Source of the DNA: Cardinalis cardinalis
Lineage: Eukaryota; Chordata; Aves; Passeriformes; Cardinalidae
Direction of reading: 5' to 3'
Assembly: GCA_014549065.1 (NCBI GenBank)
Contig: JACDOX010000083.1
Coordinates: 1,916,876 to 1,980,875, forward strand
Length of the DNA stretch: 64,000 nucleotides
In this document: in pieces, positions 26,861 to 39,080 of the stretch
How the letters are laid out: every line of letters starts with the position of its first letter
How positions within the stretch are numbered: position 1 is the stretch's first letter
Notes under the pieces: model-generated
Database searches by the model: none
The model's input: the letters and a program-made list of their open reading frames with translations, nothing else
What the model was told of the DNA's origin: nothing
Made by a program: the position numbers and the translations under genes

Positions 26861-28802
26861 AATACTAGGTATCATAACTTTGGTTATGCTTTCTATAACA
26901 GCTGAAAAAAAAGTGTTCATACAGCATGAGAGAACATACAGGTTCTGGAATATCACATACGCAGCAGCTGGACCCCTCATTCAGACTCCCTTGCTGCAGC
27001 TCCCTGCTCTCCAGAGTATGTTGGGGGAAAGTGGTGTAGAGGCAATCTGCCTGGCAGATGGACACTTTTCTTGGTACAAGAGAGGAGCTCACCTTTATAA
27101 GATAAACTTTTTCAGTTAATGTTGGAGTTCTTTAGGATTTACAAATACTTATTTGAGAGCAGAATTAGTCTTCCTGTAGGAATATAGCCTTTGCTTTCCA
27201 CAATAACCTTAAAACTGGCTTTTCATCTTTAGAACTGGCTTAACATCTTGATTGTTAGTAATTTCTTCAATGAAAATGTGATATCGTTTCTTCCACACAT
27301 TCCTTAGGGCTAACTATTCCTATTTCTGGTTTTTCTTCTTTTTGCTTGGCCCTAAATGCACTGAAATGTCCCATCTCCCATCATTTGAAGGTTAGGGGTG
27401 ACTGGTTTATCTAGAGTTCACTTCAGTTGTATTGACATATGAATGCAGCAGCTGGCATACTTGGGCCTCTGGGCTCCAGCTCTGAAAGCCATTTCCACAC
27501 TGTAAGAGGACAGGATGCAGGCTGTGACCCATCAGTAGGCTGTCTATACGCTAAAATAATGGAGATAGTGATACACTGTCACCAGAAGATAGTCTCAGTT
27601 CCCCAACTCTTAATGGTAGAACAACACAATAGGGTCAGACTAAAAAGGTTTCCTTATGAAAATTTTATCAGCAACTTTGGTAAATTGCTGTGGGAAAGGT
27701 GCTTTGCTCTCAGGCAGACCTGGAACCTGTTTTTACAAGGTACAGCTCTCATGCATTGCCTCACTCCCGCAAGATATTAAGGGCACTCAAATTGAATTAA
27801 CACCAAATCAGGCCGGTGCACTTAACAATACAAATGCACTTAAGGGACGCCTCAGAATGATTTGTGACTAAAGAAAGCAAAAAAGAAATCAGCCTTGAAG
27901 ACCACAGGGGTGGTGTTGTGTGTCATATACAGGAAAAGCCATAAGTAGAACTTAGAATACCGGAAAACCATGAACTTCAAGGGCTCTCAGATACCTTAGA
28001 CCCAGCCGTAAAGTAGATAGTCTCTTTTTGCGGTATGCAGAAACAATTGATAAATAAATTACAGCCAATTTTCTTAGCAGCATGCTCTCCATTACCTCTG
28101 ACAGCAGTGTAACTACTTTGCTAAAATGATAAGAGGTGAATAATGGTATATCAGGTAACAGCAAAGGAAATTCTCTGAGTTGCCTGTTCTCTCCATGACA
28201 GCAGTGACACAGTGCAGAAGTGAATGAGATGTGACGTGGCAACTGACAGGGAGCTCCATGTAGACTGATGCTAAGGCCAAAGCAGCTGAACCATAACCTA
28301 GTAAGAGCAGGGAAGCAGTAGGGTTTTGTTTTTCTGTTAAACTGTCAGAGTCATTCTTTTCAGGAAGCCACCTCTCTTCACCACCATTTTTCAAGTAACT
28401 TAATTGTGTCTCTTTCTGACCCTGCTGGCTGTATTCTCCCACAAGCTAGAGGACCAATCCTGCAAAGTTTAGCTCACATAAAGTCCAATAAGAGCATTCC
28501 ACACTTCAAGATTTGAGGTTTACAGAAGGATAAGTACATCATGGGGAAATTGTTCCATAGCTCCCTTCTGGTCAAAGACTGGTATTGGAGTAAAAGTGTC
28601 CTGTATTAAAGCTGTCTGTTACATGGATATTCTCTTCAGCAAGCATGATGTTGGAAGCACTATTAATGAAAGCAACATCAGTCTTGCCTCTTGACTTGGC
28701 AAAACAGCGGACTTGGAGTCTTAAGTGACTGGAAATGATAGTGAAAAGGAAAGTGAAAGAATCCAGACCTTATTTCTAAGTCCAGAATCTAAACTATAAT
28801 GG
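26861..28802. other. Unique non-coding sequence
   Basis: No recognised gene or repeat. Open frames reach 113 codons (27439-27780, plus) but have no domain features. Confidence 0.55.
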
Positions 28803-29403
28803 TGTGCTGGTTTTGGCTAGGATAGAGTTAATTTTTTTTCACAGTAGCTGGTATAGGATTGTGTTTTGGATTTGTGCTGGAAGCTGTGTTGATAACAGAG
28901 AGATGTTTTTGTTACTGCTGAGCAGCACCTACAGAGAGTCAAGGGCTTTGCTTCTGCTCACACAGCCCCAGCAGCGAGTATGCTGGGGGTGCATAAGACT
29001 TGGGAGGGGACACAGCTGGGACAGTGACCCTGACTGACCAAAGCAATATTCTGTATCATATGGCATCATGCTCAGCATGTAGACCCGGGGACAGGCTTCT
29101 CCTGGGAACCAGGGAATGTTCCGGGTGATAGCTTTTGTATTCCCAGGTCACTGTTAATCATGCTACAGGCCTGCTTTCCTGAGGTGGCTGAACACCTCCT
29201 GACCATAGGAAGTGGTGAACAAATCCCTTGTTTTGCTTTGCTTGTGTCTGTGTCTTTTGTTTTATTTATTAAACTGTATCTCAGCCCAAGGGTTTACTCA
29301 CTTTTACTCTTCCAATTCTTGCCCCCATCCCACCAGGGGGAGGGAAGCGAGTAGGTGCCTTGCTGGGGCTTAGTACTCATCCCAAATGAAACCATGAAAA
29401 AAC
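28803..29403 (+). mobile_element. Solo LTR of an avian ERVL-type endogenous retrovirus
   Basis: The element opens with TGTGCTGGTTTTGGCTAGGA, the usual 5' edge of a widespread bird ERVL LTR. It carries the family's internal landmarks in order: 'TTTGGATTTGTGCTGGAAG', 'GTTACTGCTGAGCAGCACC', 'GACCCTGACTGACCAAAG', 'CATCATGCTCAGCATGTAG' where the TATA region normally lies, 'TGGCTGAACACCTCCTGACC', 'TTTATTAAACTG' with an ATTAAA poly(A) signal, and a 'CCCCCATCCCACCAGGGGGAGG' type hairpin near the 3' end. No retroviral internal sequence and no second LTR adjoin it, so it is a solo LTR left by recombination. The TATA position is mutated and the 3' edge is worn (probably 29397-29404). I could not find a clean target-site duplication. 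Confidence 0.88.
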
Positions 29404-31526
29404 AGTGGTGTCTGTGGGGGGATTTCTGCTTATCAATTCTACAGTTGCTGCTTTTGCTACTATTAGAAAAATTAGCCAACTCAATCAGACCTTATGATTT
29501 GGTATACAGGACTTTTCTTGTCCTAGAAGGGCGCTTTATACCAACCATTGAAACAAAACTCTTGTAAACTCATCACAGTGCTATGGAAAAGCAGGACAAA
29601 GCTTGGGTTTATGTTCATGGCAGCCACATCAGGACACTGTGAACCAGTGAAGGGTTTCTCTGAGCTACGCTATGACAGCTGAGCAATGCGCTTATGTAGT
29701 GCAGAATTTACTGTCAAAGGAAACATGGTATAGGGCTATTTATTTGAGCCTGCAGTGGCAGAACAGCTGCAGGCTCAAATAGTGCACTGGCTGTGGAGTG
29801 CACTCTCATCTTCCACATGAGTGCCAAGAAATAGGAAAGGAATGCCTACAAAGCCTGGTGAAGATTCTAGCAACCTGTTGCCAGAGAAAGACATGAAATC
29901 ACCACTATGAGCAGTAGGAGCTGCAAAGGAGAGAACCATTCCCACATATATCACTCAGTCAAAGGCTCACTTCAGGGAAAAGGTCTCCTTCCTACATGGT
30001 CTGAAAATCAAGCCATAACGGGGAGCCAATGGGAGACAGAGCAGAATAGACCTTTCCTGCATCCCAGAATAGAGCAGAGCAGCCGGGACACAGGATGACA
30101 ACCTCACACAGTCAAACTCCCACCACAGGAGGACAACTCTTGACAATGGCAGAAAGTCCTTCTTTTCCAAAGATTCATCCAGGCCTTAGTCTGGCCAACT
30201 GAACATATTTCTGTAATTCTGTTTATTTTAGTGGGGAAGGAGAATGAGTTAAAGATTTTTCACTTTGTACTATTGGTACATAAATAGCATCAAATGGAAA
30301 GCAAAGTATTACTGAGCCTATGTCTCTACTTCTGAGATGGAATCAACATCATCTGAACACTCTGAACGAAGAGCTCCAGGATGGAGAACATGTTTGCAGG
30401 CAAACCTTTGTGCCCACAACTGCAGAGCTGGAGAGGGAAAAGAGGTATGCTGGGCAAGAAGTTCAGCCTCACCTCTGTGCCTTTTGTCCTTCAACCCTTC
30501 CACCTTTCAACCTAGTAGGAATTCAACACAAATAACTACACTGTGGCTGCTGAACCAGATGACCCACTAGATGTCCTTCTTAACAAATATTTTTGTAAAG
30601 TTAACAAATGGACTGTACATCAGATTCCCATTAAATCAGGCCCTTGATCAGCATCAGTTTGTGCTCTTAGTGTGCTTATAAACAACTCCTCTTGGAACAG
30701 CAATCAAACATATTTGATTAATAGCAAAGCTTTTTTTTTTTTTGCCTAACTTCAAAAAATATCTCTCTTCGCTTTTTTAAAAAAAGGATCACACTCTAGA
30801 TTCTTAACCAAGTTTTTTATTGCTGGGAAGAATTCCTTAGTTCCCTTATAAAATGAGTTCTTGAAAAATTTCTGGGGACAATTTAAATTTCATAAATTCA
30901 AAGACTGAAATGTGCTTGTATACCCAATAAATATTCGTGCAAATCAAAATTAATCACGCCTACACATCTTGGTACAGCAAGATTGAGACACAAACAAAGA
31001 ATAATTAAAACTCAGTCTTTTCATACATTAGCCAGACTCTAATATTCTGCATTTACCTTAGTTTCTTTATTTTCATTGGAGTTATGGTTTTATATCAAAT
31101 TTCAGTTTAAAAACAGAAAATTGAAAGTTATTAAATGGTTAGAAAAAATAAATTATTAATAGAAGTTGTAATAAATAATCAATCATTTTAAAATCTAGGC
31201 AGTCAATAGGTTGCTAACCACTATTAAAAAATGTGCATTACACCTCATTTGGCAAGCTTTAATATCACTTGTAACTGAAAGGCTTATACCTTTTTTTTAC
31301 CTCTAGTAAGCATTTATTAACACTCCATAAACTGTCTAAGAATAAAATCATATTGTAGCATGCAAAATAAAATACCATGTGTTCAGAAGACCATCAAAAA
31401 TATAGAATATCAATCCCAGTGCAACTGATCCTTCTTATGAAGATACTAAATTATTTGGAGGCAGTTGAACTAGATTTTCTATAGTGCAAGAAATAAATAG
31501 GCTTCCAGGAATCTCTCACATGTATC
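29404..31526. other. Unique non-coding sequence
   Basis: AT content rises towards 31 kb. It contains the stem-loop at 29741 and a T run near 30731. I recognise no gene. Confidence 0.55.
29741..29781. repeat. Perfect 15-bp inverted repeat with 11-nt loop
   Basis: The arm TATTTGAGCCTGCAG at 29741-29755 is matched exactly by its reverse complement at 29767-29781, with 11 bases between. The pairing does not extend further on either side. It could form a stable hairpin in DNA or RNA, but there is no evidence that it is transcribed. Confidence 0.95.
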
Positions 31527-32195
31527 AGAATTACAGACTAAATGAGGATGGAAGGGGGTGTTTAAAGGTCAACTGGTGCAGTCTCCCCTGCTGCCACCCA
31601 GAGCCGGTTGCACAGGATCATACTCAGATAGCTTTTGAGTATCCCAAGGATGGAGACTGCAGTACTTCTTCAGACCACCTGTATCAGGGATCAGTCACAC
31701 TCACAGTTAAATATTGTTTCCTGATGTTCAGACAGAACCTCCTGTGTTTCAGGTCACACCTACTGCCTCTGGTCCTGCCCCTGGATACCACTGAATGATG
31801 TCTGTCTGCATCTTCTTTTTGAGGATAAGATCCCTATAAGACTGCTCTTCTTCAGGCTGAGTGCCAGCTCTTTCAGCCTTTCCTTACACAAGAGATGCTC
31901 CACTCCCTTCATCACCTTTGTGGCCCTTTCCTGGACTCTTTCCAGTATGTCCATGACACTCTTGTACTAGGGAGTCCAGAAGTGGCCACAGTGCTCCAGG
32001 TGTGTCCTCACCAGCACTGAGGAGAGGGAAAGGATGACCTCCCTTGACCTCCCGGCAGCAGTTCATCTAGCACAGCCCAGAATATCATCAGCCATTTTGC
32101 AGTAAAAGCATATTTTTTCATGTTCAGCTTGATGTCCCTCAGGATAACCAAGTCCTTTTCTGCAAAGCTGAGCAATACATAGCTATAGCAAGCAC
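31527..32195 (-). mobile_element. CR1 LINE, 3' part of ORF2 and 3' end (antisense)
   Basis: Read on the minus strand this is a 5'-truncated CR1 covering the end of ORF2 and the 3' UTR. Plus-strand landmarks are 'CCCAGAGCCGGTTGCACAGG', 'TTCCTGATGTTCAGACAGAA', 'TCTTTCAGCCTTTCCTTACA', 'GGACTCTTTCCAGTATGTCC', 'GCTCCAGGTGTGTCCTCACC' and 'AACCAAGTCCTTTTCTGCAA'. A block of about 30 bases is missing near 31825. The outer 3' edge (31527) is worn down to 'TCAGAATTACAGACTA'. Confidence 0.92.
31760..31954 (-). pseudogene. CR1 ORF2 C-terminal remnant
   Basis: An open minus-strand frame of 64 codons that begins MDILERVQERATKVMKG and continues LLCKERLKELALSL. This is the segment after the palm of the CR1 reverse transcriptase (the LERVQ-RATK and ERLRELGL-SLEKR landmarks of the family). 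It lacks catalytic motifs, is a short piece of a protein of about 900 residues, and sits inside the truncated CR1 at 31527-32195. It is not a functional gene. Confidence 0.85.
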
Positions 32196-32909
32196 CTGAC
32201 CCAAATTTGATGTAATGCAACATGGTTTTCAGTATGTTTCAGATTAACTTGAATTCACAGTAGAAAAGTATCCTCTGAATAGATAAAGTTCAGAATTTGG
32301 TCTGGGGAAAATGAGTGAGAACTTCAAGAATCTAGATGCTCCCTTGGATCTGTCCCGGAGTTGCTTAATTTTACGCCTAAACACACTTTCGCTACTAAGA
32401 ATTTAGCAGACGATTAGAATATAACAATAGATTCCAGTAACTTTCTCTTCCTGAACCAACTTCAATGAACACAGCTATGGAGGCAGATGTTGGCTTTGCC
32501 CACCCTAAGATTTAGCAAACATTAATAATACTAAAACTTAATAATTGCCAAACAAGGAGACAAACGGTTGTTTGGTTTGAAGTCAGTCAGCTTACATATC
32601 CCCCGACAATTTAAATGAGTTCATTGTACTTTATGAGCATTAAAGCTTCCCTCTTCAACAGTCAACTCATTTGCCTGATTTAATTTAAATACATGCTGTG
32701 AAGTTATATCCCTTGAAATTATTGGGTTGTTTGAGGATCCCCAGATGCTCCTTTCTCAATTCTTTCAGTCCCACTTGCTCCCCTCCACACACCTCTTACG
32801 TCTTTGCTCAGCTGATGCTAGGCTACACACATATATCCATGACAACAGGAGAGTTTTCTCTCTCACAGACTGATACTCAGCAGAACAATATAGAATAAAT
32901 TTCCCCTAC

Positions 32910-32971
32910 TTATATATATATATATATATATCTATATATATATATATCTATGTGGGTGTGTGTGGGTGTGT
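32910..32971. repeat. Compound (TA)n-(GT)n microsatellite
   Basis: A TATATA run with two TCTA interruptions at 32910-32950 passes directly into a GT-rich run with GTGGGTGTG motifs to 32971. Compound AT/GT repeats of this kind mutate quickly. Confidence 0.95.
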
Positions 32972-34358
32972 TCATAACCTACGGTCATCAGTGATTATAA
33001 CTACCTGACTTAGGACTTCCATTGAACCATGAAGTGAGGTTTTCCCTTTTTATTTTATTGGCTTACATTCTCATTCTGGCCTAGAAACAGGAAATAGTTT
33101 CCTATATTTCAGTTTTTCCCATCCCTGAACACATAGCTGGGTGAGAGTTAACCATTACATTTATCACACTGTGCGTGGAGTAAGGTTCCCTATTATATCC
33201 ATAATGTGATCCGCAACTGGGTATCCTTGCACAGACTGCCAGTCTCTCATAAAGCTCACTAGTATTGAAGCATAACTATCAATGCCACCAGAAATACTCA
33301 TGATTGCAATGGTCTAATTCAAGAGCAGCAAGCAGATCAGTCAAAACCCTATTGTAACATGAGGAAAGGCACATCCACCTTTCTGTCATGTATGACAGTT
33401 TTAACAGCAGGTCCTAAACAGAAGTGGTGGGTTACACTTAGTTATCTAGTTCTGAGAAAAGAAGAGGGATGCCTAAATGTGACACCTGTATACAAAACTG
33501 TGAGAAGGACTCGATTTCCACTCTATTTCAGATAAGAAAGCATTGGAATGTTTTTGTGTTTTCAGACTGTGGAGAATAAAAAGGAAAAATGGTCATGAAA
33601 AAAACAGAGTTCCATTGACTGAATCATTGCTAAAGCAGTGGGGTTTTGTCATGGTTCCTGAGAGAGTCAAGGAGTTCATGTTTTTCAGAAAATTATCTGG
33701 GACTGATGATACTTTGGGACTTTTTGCATCTGAGTGGGTGGATGCAATCCTAACAAGTTGAATTCATTTCAGAAAAATCCTTTGCTGCTGTCAGGTCCCA
33801 GACTGCAACAGAATATCACAAAGAGCAGGAACCTAGCAATGCCACGACAATGTTGTGGTAGAAAAGTGTCCTGGAACAGCAAACTCTCTCAGAAACTGTC
33901 TGTAGCAATGAGCCTTCTCTCTTCTGTAAAGAAAACAAAAGATCTTTTATTCTTTTTCTCTCTTCCCATCCTTCTCCATTTCCCATGTTTAGAACCATAG
34001 CCTATTTCAAAGTTTAGTTCTGGCATGATGACCAACTGAATCTCCATATGATATTTATTTTTTTTAGTTTCCCTCAAATGCTTTTGGCATAACATATTTG
34101 GATGAGTTAGATGATGTTTAGAGAAAACTTGAATACTGGAGTTCATAGAAAAGGTCATTGGCTCATTTCTTCTCTTGTTTTAATTGAATTTTCTCCACTG
34201 TTGTTTCTGCTGTTACTCATTTTATTTTTTAATAGATATTGATTTCTCTTCCAGATTTTTGTTTAGCTTTTTCTTGTTTTTTGTTGTGGTGGTGGTTTTT
34301 TTTTCAGCTTGACTACTCATGAGTTCTCTGTAAAGCTTCAGACAGTCTTACTAGGAGT

Positions 34359-34386
34359 AAGACCACTCTTTGAGGAGTGTGGTCTT
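34359..34386. repeat. Small stem-loop with a 2-nt bulge
   Basis: AAGACCACTC at 34359-34368 pairs with GAGTGTGGTCTT at 34375-34386 except for an extra GT in the right arm. The loop is six bases. No surrounding feature suggests a function. Confidence 0.8.
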
Positions 34387-35066
34387 GTCAATGATCTTGT
34401 CACTTGGAGCTACTGCCCATTTCTCCTCAGCATAAAAGGCTTCCCTTCAGTTTCTCTGAAAGAGGAAATTTATTCTGATTGAGTTCTCATATGAAGAACA
34501 GCATCATCAAAGGTTGACATCCCATTCACTTCCTTTAACAACCTATTTCCTACTCTAAGCAAACAACTGTGCTAAAACTGCTCCATTTACCTGCTTGTAG
34601 TATTTGTGGAAAACCCCACTTAACACATCCTCCAGTTCAACAGAGGGCTGTGGCAAAGCTCCAATTCAAAAAAAGCATTAGCTGCCTGTTTCCTCCTTAA
34701 GTGACTCAGGCTGTGTTCAACTGTGTAGGAAGCCTTTTCTCACATCCACTTCTAAATAGTGACAGTGTTTAGGTTTGATTGCTCTGTTGCTGTACCTTCT
34801 TGGTCTTCAACAGAGTTATGTGAAGAAATAATTTTTACTGGTCATCTTCAAATTTTAAGACAACCAATTCCAGAGTGTTGGCAAAGGCTCTTGTTGGAGG
34901 CCTGTCACAAGTGGAGACCCCCCAGATTCAAGAGTGGGCCTGGTATTGTTTAACTTCCCCATCAGTGCCTTGGATGAAGAGGCAGGTGCCCTCTCAGAGA
35001 GTTCACTGATGACACAGAGCTGGGAGCAGTGGCCGATACCCCAGAGGGCCCTGCTGCCCTCAGAGG

Positions 35067-35474
35067 GTGGAGAGAAGGGTAGAGAAGAACTGTCTGAAAT
35101 TCAAAAAAGGCAAATGCAGGGTCCTACACTTGGGGAGGAAGAACCCCGGGCACCAGCACAGGCTGGGAGCTGATCTGCTGGGAAGCAGCTCTGAGGAGAA
35201 GGGCCTGGGGTTCCTGGTGGACAGCAAGCTGTCCATGAGCCAGCAGTGTGTCCTGGTGGCCAGGAAGGGCAATGGTGTCCTGGGGTGCATTGGGAAGAGC
35301 ATTGCCAGCAGGCTGGGGGAGGTGATCCTGCCCCTCTGCTCAGCCCTGGTGAGGCACACCTGGAGTGCTGTGTCCAGTTCTGGGCTCCTCAGGACAAGAG
35401 AAACACAGAGTTGCTGGAGCTGGCCCAGTGGAGGTGACAAAGATGATGGGGGGACAGGAACATCTCTTCTGTAA
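35067..35474 (+). pseudogene. CR1 ORF2 remnant, post-palm reverse transcriptase segment
   Basis: A 135-codon open frame whose residues about 10-90 match the CR1 ORF2 region after the catalytic palm: KFKKGKCRVLHLGRKNPGH, then SSEEKGLGFLVDSKLSMSQQ and LGCIGKSIASRLGEVILPL. The frame then drifts, because the expected 'YCVQFWAP' region lies in another frame (35246-35437). The Asp-Asp catalytic pair lies upstream, in a different frame. It is a broken fragment of the element's polymerase gene. Confidence 0.88.
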
Positions 35475-35522
35475 GCAGTCAGCTTAGCAGCCAGCAGTCA
35501 GGAAAGGCAGAAAGAGATGGCC

Positions 35523-35590
35523 GAGGAGAGGAGAGGAGAGGAGAGGAGAGGAGAGGAGAGGAGAGGAGAGGAGAGGAGAGGAGAGGAGAT
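35523..35590. repeat. (GGAGA)n microsatellite inside a CR1 copy
   Basis: Twelve perfect GAGAG units at 35526-35585 with partial units at both ends. It replaces the CR1 segment that normally reads as an AG-rich run (the codons for SLEKRR-LRGD). The repeat therefore most likely grew out of the element's own purine-rich sequence. Confidence 0.97.
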
Positions 35591-36949
35591 TGAGAGGGGA
35601 CCTCACAAATGTCTACAAATATCTGAAGAGAGGGTGCAAAGAGGACAGAGTCAATCTCTTATTGGTGTCTCTTATTAGTGGTATCAAATAGGACAAGAGG
35701 CAGCAGGCAGAACCTGTGCACAGAAAGCTCCACCTGTACATGAGGAAGAACCAGGTGACCACGCACTGGCATATACTGCCTAGGGAAGTTGAAGACTCTC
35801 CCTCAATGGAGATATTCCAGAATTGTCTGGACCCAATTCTGTGCAATGTGCTCTGAGATGACTCTGTTTGAACAGGGAAGTTGAGCCAGACAACCTGCAG
35901 TGGTTCCTTCCAACCTGATCCAATCTGTGATCCTGTGATTCTGTAATGAAAGGTGACAATTTCCTTTAGCTATACAAACTATAAAATTTTCCTGAGTCTG
36001 GACTTGATGGCGCACAGCTGCCTTCAAATGCTTCAGAGTTACCCCAAGACCCAAATTGCTTGAAGATTCAAAGATCAAGCAAATCCTAATTGGCCACCTT
36101 GATTGATTGAAAGGAAAATCCTGTGGTGCTTCTTCCTAACCTGAGTGCCTTATGATGATGACAGTATCATCCACAGGCTTCGAGCATCTTACTCAACTGA
36201 CAGAATATTTCAGGTTTTATATTATATAATATAATTCATAATGCATCTTGAGAAGGAAAGCCCTGGGTTTTCTTTTTAGTGGGTATTCCAGCTCATTGGC
36301 AATGGAACATCACTAGTGATATCAGAGGCTGCATGATGACATGGGGAAGTGGACCTTTTGCTCTCAGCCTACAGGGAGTTATTCTGCAGCTGAAGGGAAG
36401 ATTTTCAGGTTTTTGTCAAAAGGCTTGTTACATCCATCCTCAAGAAATATAGTACTTAAGCAGGTAACAACTTTACATACCTAAAAAAAGGAAATATTCT
36501 CTATCAGTGTTATGTTCTTGTTTTATGAAATTGAAAATATACAATATCATTATATACAAAACTCTGGACACACGAAATTCTACTTCCCTGTGATAACAAC
36601 ACAGACAATAATTCAGTAGTTGAAATCACTAATGCTGCCTCATCCTTCTATATTTACAAGTAATCAATGAGAAGTAATGTCCAGAAGTTAAGGTTAATGA
36701 AATCAAACAAAGAATTTTGAAAAGTCAGATGTGTTATTGATATGCCTAAATATTGACTTTAGCCCCTATGATTAGATCAATAGGGTTTAATGTCAGAATG
36801 GACATATCATAACAAAAGAGAACAAACTTATCTTAGGAAATGCCTGATTCTGCACTATACATGCTCTTGAACTGAAGCAGACTTTTAGAAAACAAAAATT
36901 AAAAAAAAAAAAGAAATCTTGACCAAAATAATTTTCCCCAGTGTGAATC

Positions 36950-37576
36950 ATGGCCTATGTTGTTTCAGCAACTAATACTTTGAAGAAATGTCCTTATTTT
37001 AGCCAGAATTTGTCTAACTTCAATTTCCCATTTCTTAGTCTTGTTAGGAGTTTCTTGAATAGAGAAAATGGTCCTTCACATTACTCCACACTGCAGATCA
37101 CACTCAGGTTCCAGCATAATCTGGGGCCTCTCCTGGAACTCTCTCCATATCACAGCTTGAACCATGAGACCAGTGGCGGGCAATATTCCAGCAGGCTCAG
37201 TGCCAGCCTTACAGGTGGTGAACACAGTACAACACTCTTTGTTCATGAGTACCACAAGCCACCATGGTTTTTTTTCATTACAGAGCCCCTTATTGTAGGA
37301 TTACCTTTAATGGAAGAGCCATGGAGATGTCTATTGCTTTCTTGGATCCTAGCTATACTAAATAACCAATACTGCTATTTGTTTCCTCCCCCAATCTTGG
37401 AGAATGAACAGCTATCAGTTATGGTCATTGCTGAGGGAAAAGTTAAACAGCACAAGGCTGGGTCAAACATCTGTGGCCAGAGAAAAGGAGATGTTCATAA
37501 CCATGTTCCTGAGACCTTTCCCTTGTCCATTATCTATTTGAGTGCAATAATGGTGTGCTGTCATTCTGGGCTTTAA
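36950..37576 (+). other. Longest open frame in the window, 208 codons, unrecognised
   Basis: An ATG-initiated plus-strand frame of 208 codons starting MAYVVSATNTLKK. It has a hydrophobic patch at about residues 107-146 (around PPWFFFITEPLIVGLPL and LLLSWILAILNN), rich in W, F and L. I recognise no domain, signal peptide or transposon protein. The codons are AT-rich like the flanks, and an A12 run lies just upstream. Chance is the likeliest explanation. A retained fragment of an unknown element is possible. It should not be treated as a gene without transcript or conservation evidence. Confidence 0.3.
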
Positions 37577-39080
37577 AATGAATGACATGTTAGTACAAAT
37601 TAAAATGCATCAGAGATTTCTTAGTTTATTGGATTAACAAGCTGTTTTTATCAAATAGCATTTTTAAATATTTTAAACATATCAGTTATTCTCTTAGACA
37701 TTTCTCTTGACCCATGCTGATTGCTAACAGAATTATCATCCTTTCATTTAGGACCTAAGCTTATTGTCCATTATTTTATGTGGTACAAATGTCCAAAACA
37801 CCTGGCTGATAAAGCTTTTTGTTCTTGCCCAGTATTTGCTTTAGTCTCTAGGAATGGTTATGAGACATAGTGAGGAAAAATGTCCGTGCTAGTGCCTCAG
37901 AAGAGTTTGAACCCATCTTGTTCAATAGGTGATTAAACAATCTGATTTTCAAAGGTGTTCTGTAACATCATCTTTCATTATCACTGGAACTGAGAAGTGT
38001 TTAACAGCACATGAGAGAAGGAGGGGCTTCAATCAAGTCTGCAACAAAGGTAATTATTGAATTGTAATGTTTTCCGCACTATAAATAGTAACTGGACCAA
38101 CTAGCAATGGATTATTGCAGCCTTATTTTGTTTGTCAGGAGATTTTTCCATAAACACCTCTGCAAACTTTTGTTTCCCTCATAATTTTTCTGGTTTTCCA
38201 TCTTTTCACTCACATTCATCAGTGCTATTTTCTATTTCTCTAATAATTTTTATATCTTAGGAAAAAAATATTTTCAACTCTACGCCTAACACTTAAGAAA
38301 CAACAAGAACAATAATAATAATAATATTTTCAAATTCCTAGATCATTAAGGGGGGGTATGTGTCACCTGATAGGTGCTAGGGCAGTGGGATGGTAGCTGC
38401 AGAATACTAAAGAAAAAAAAAGCTTTAAAAATGAAGGAAAACTAACAAAAGTAGTAAGATATTATTCTAAACTTCCCAATAAAATGTTTTTCAACAGGAC
38501 AGTTCAATCTTGAAAGTTTCACCTAACAGCATTGTTCACCTGACCAAATTTGTTCATCTGTTCCAAGATGTAAATATATTTAACACTCTTCAGACACTCA
38601 TATAAAAATAAAAAAAAATATTCCCAGCTTATACATGCAAGGGTCTTTGAAAAGAGCTCCTTTGAAAACATAGAAGCTGTAATCAAATTTTTGGAGTCAT
38701 GGAGTCGTATAATTGTAGGAAAGCTATGTAATTTTTTTTTACTTTTTTCACTTTTTTTCCTCAGAAAATGAAGAAAATTGAGATACAGAGAAGTGAAATT
38801 ATTTTATCACAGTGTCATGAAAAACTGTCAACACACCAGGATGATTCCTTGAGAGCTGAACAGCAGGTCTGGGTTGCAATTGATGCAGAAGATGTAATAC
38901 TGCAGATGCGACCCTTCAGTCCATATTTATGTGCCATATAAAACCAAAAAACAATTTTCAAGTCAAAGAAGTGTCAGCTAGTTTAACATTACTTAGTAGC
39001 TTGTTAGCAAGGTTCTTGGTTTGTAGCATATTTGGTGTCTACCATAAAGAGAGTAGATGAAAGAGACACCCTATCACTTG

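Larger units (their letters stand above)
32196..34894. other. Unique non-coding sequence
   Basis: AT-rich, with the (TA)n/(GT)n tract at 32910 and the stem-loop at 34359. No gene is supported. Confidence 0.55.
34895..35946 (+). mobile_element. CR1 LINE, 3' half of ORF2 and 3' end (sense)
   Basis: A 5'-truncated CR1 on the plus strand. It starts in the reverse transcriptase region, where the sequence translates as a degraded 'FNFPISALDEEA' and 'FTDDTELGAVADT' type run. It continues through the 'LHLGRKNPGHQHRLGADLL' and 'MSQQCVLVARKGNGVLGC' regions and ends with the 3' tail 'CTGTGATCCTGTGATTCTGT'. Between about 35470 and 35590 the normal CR1 sequence is replaced by a short insertion and a (GGAGA)n microsatellite. 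After that CR1 resumes at 'TGAGAGGGGACCTCAC'. The long open stretch suggests that this is one of the younger copies in the window. Confidence 0.94.

Noticed and set aside
26513..26905. 130-codon plus-strand open frame rich in S, F, L and P
   Set aside because: It is created by the pyrimidine-rich tract, which lacks stop codons for compositional reasons.
35060..35440. 126-codon minus-strand open frame
   Set aside because: It is the shadow of the CR1 ORF2 frame on the opposite strand.
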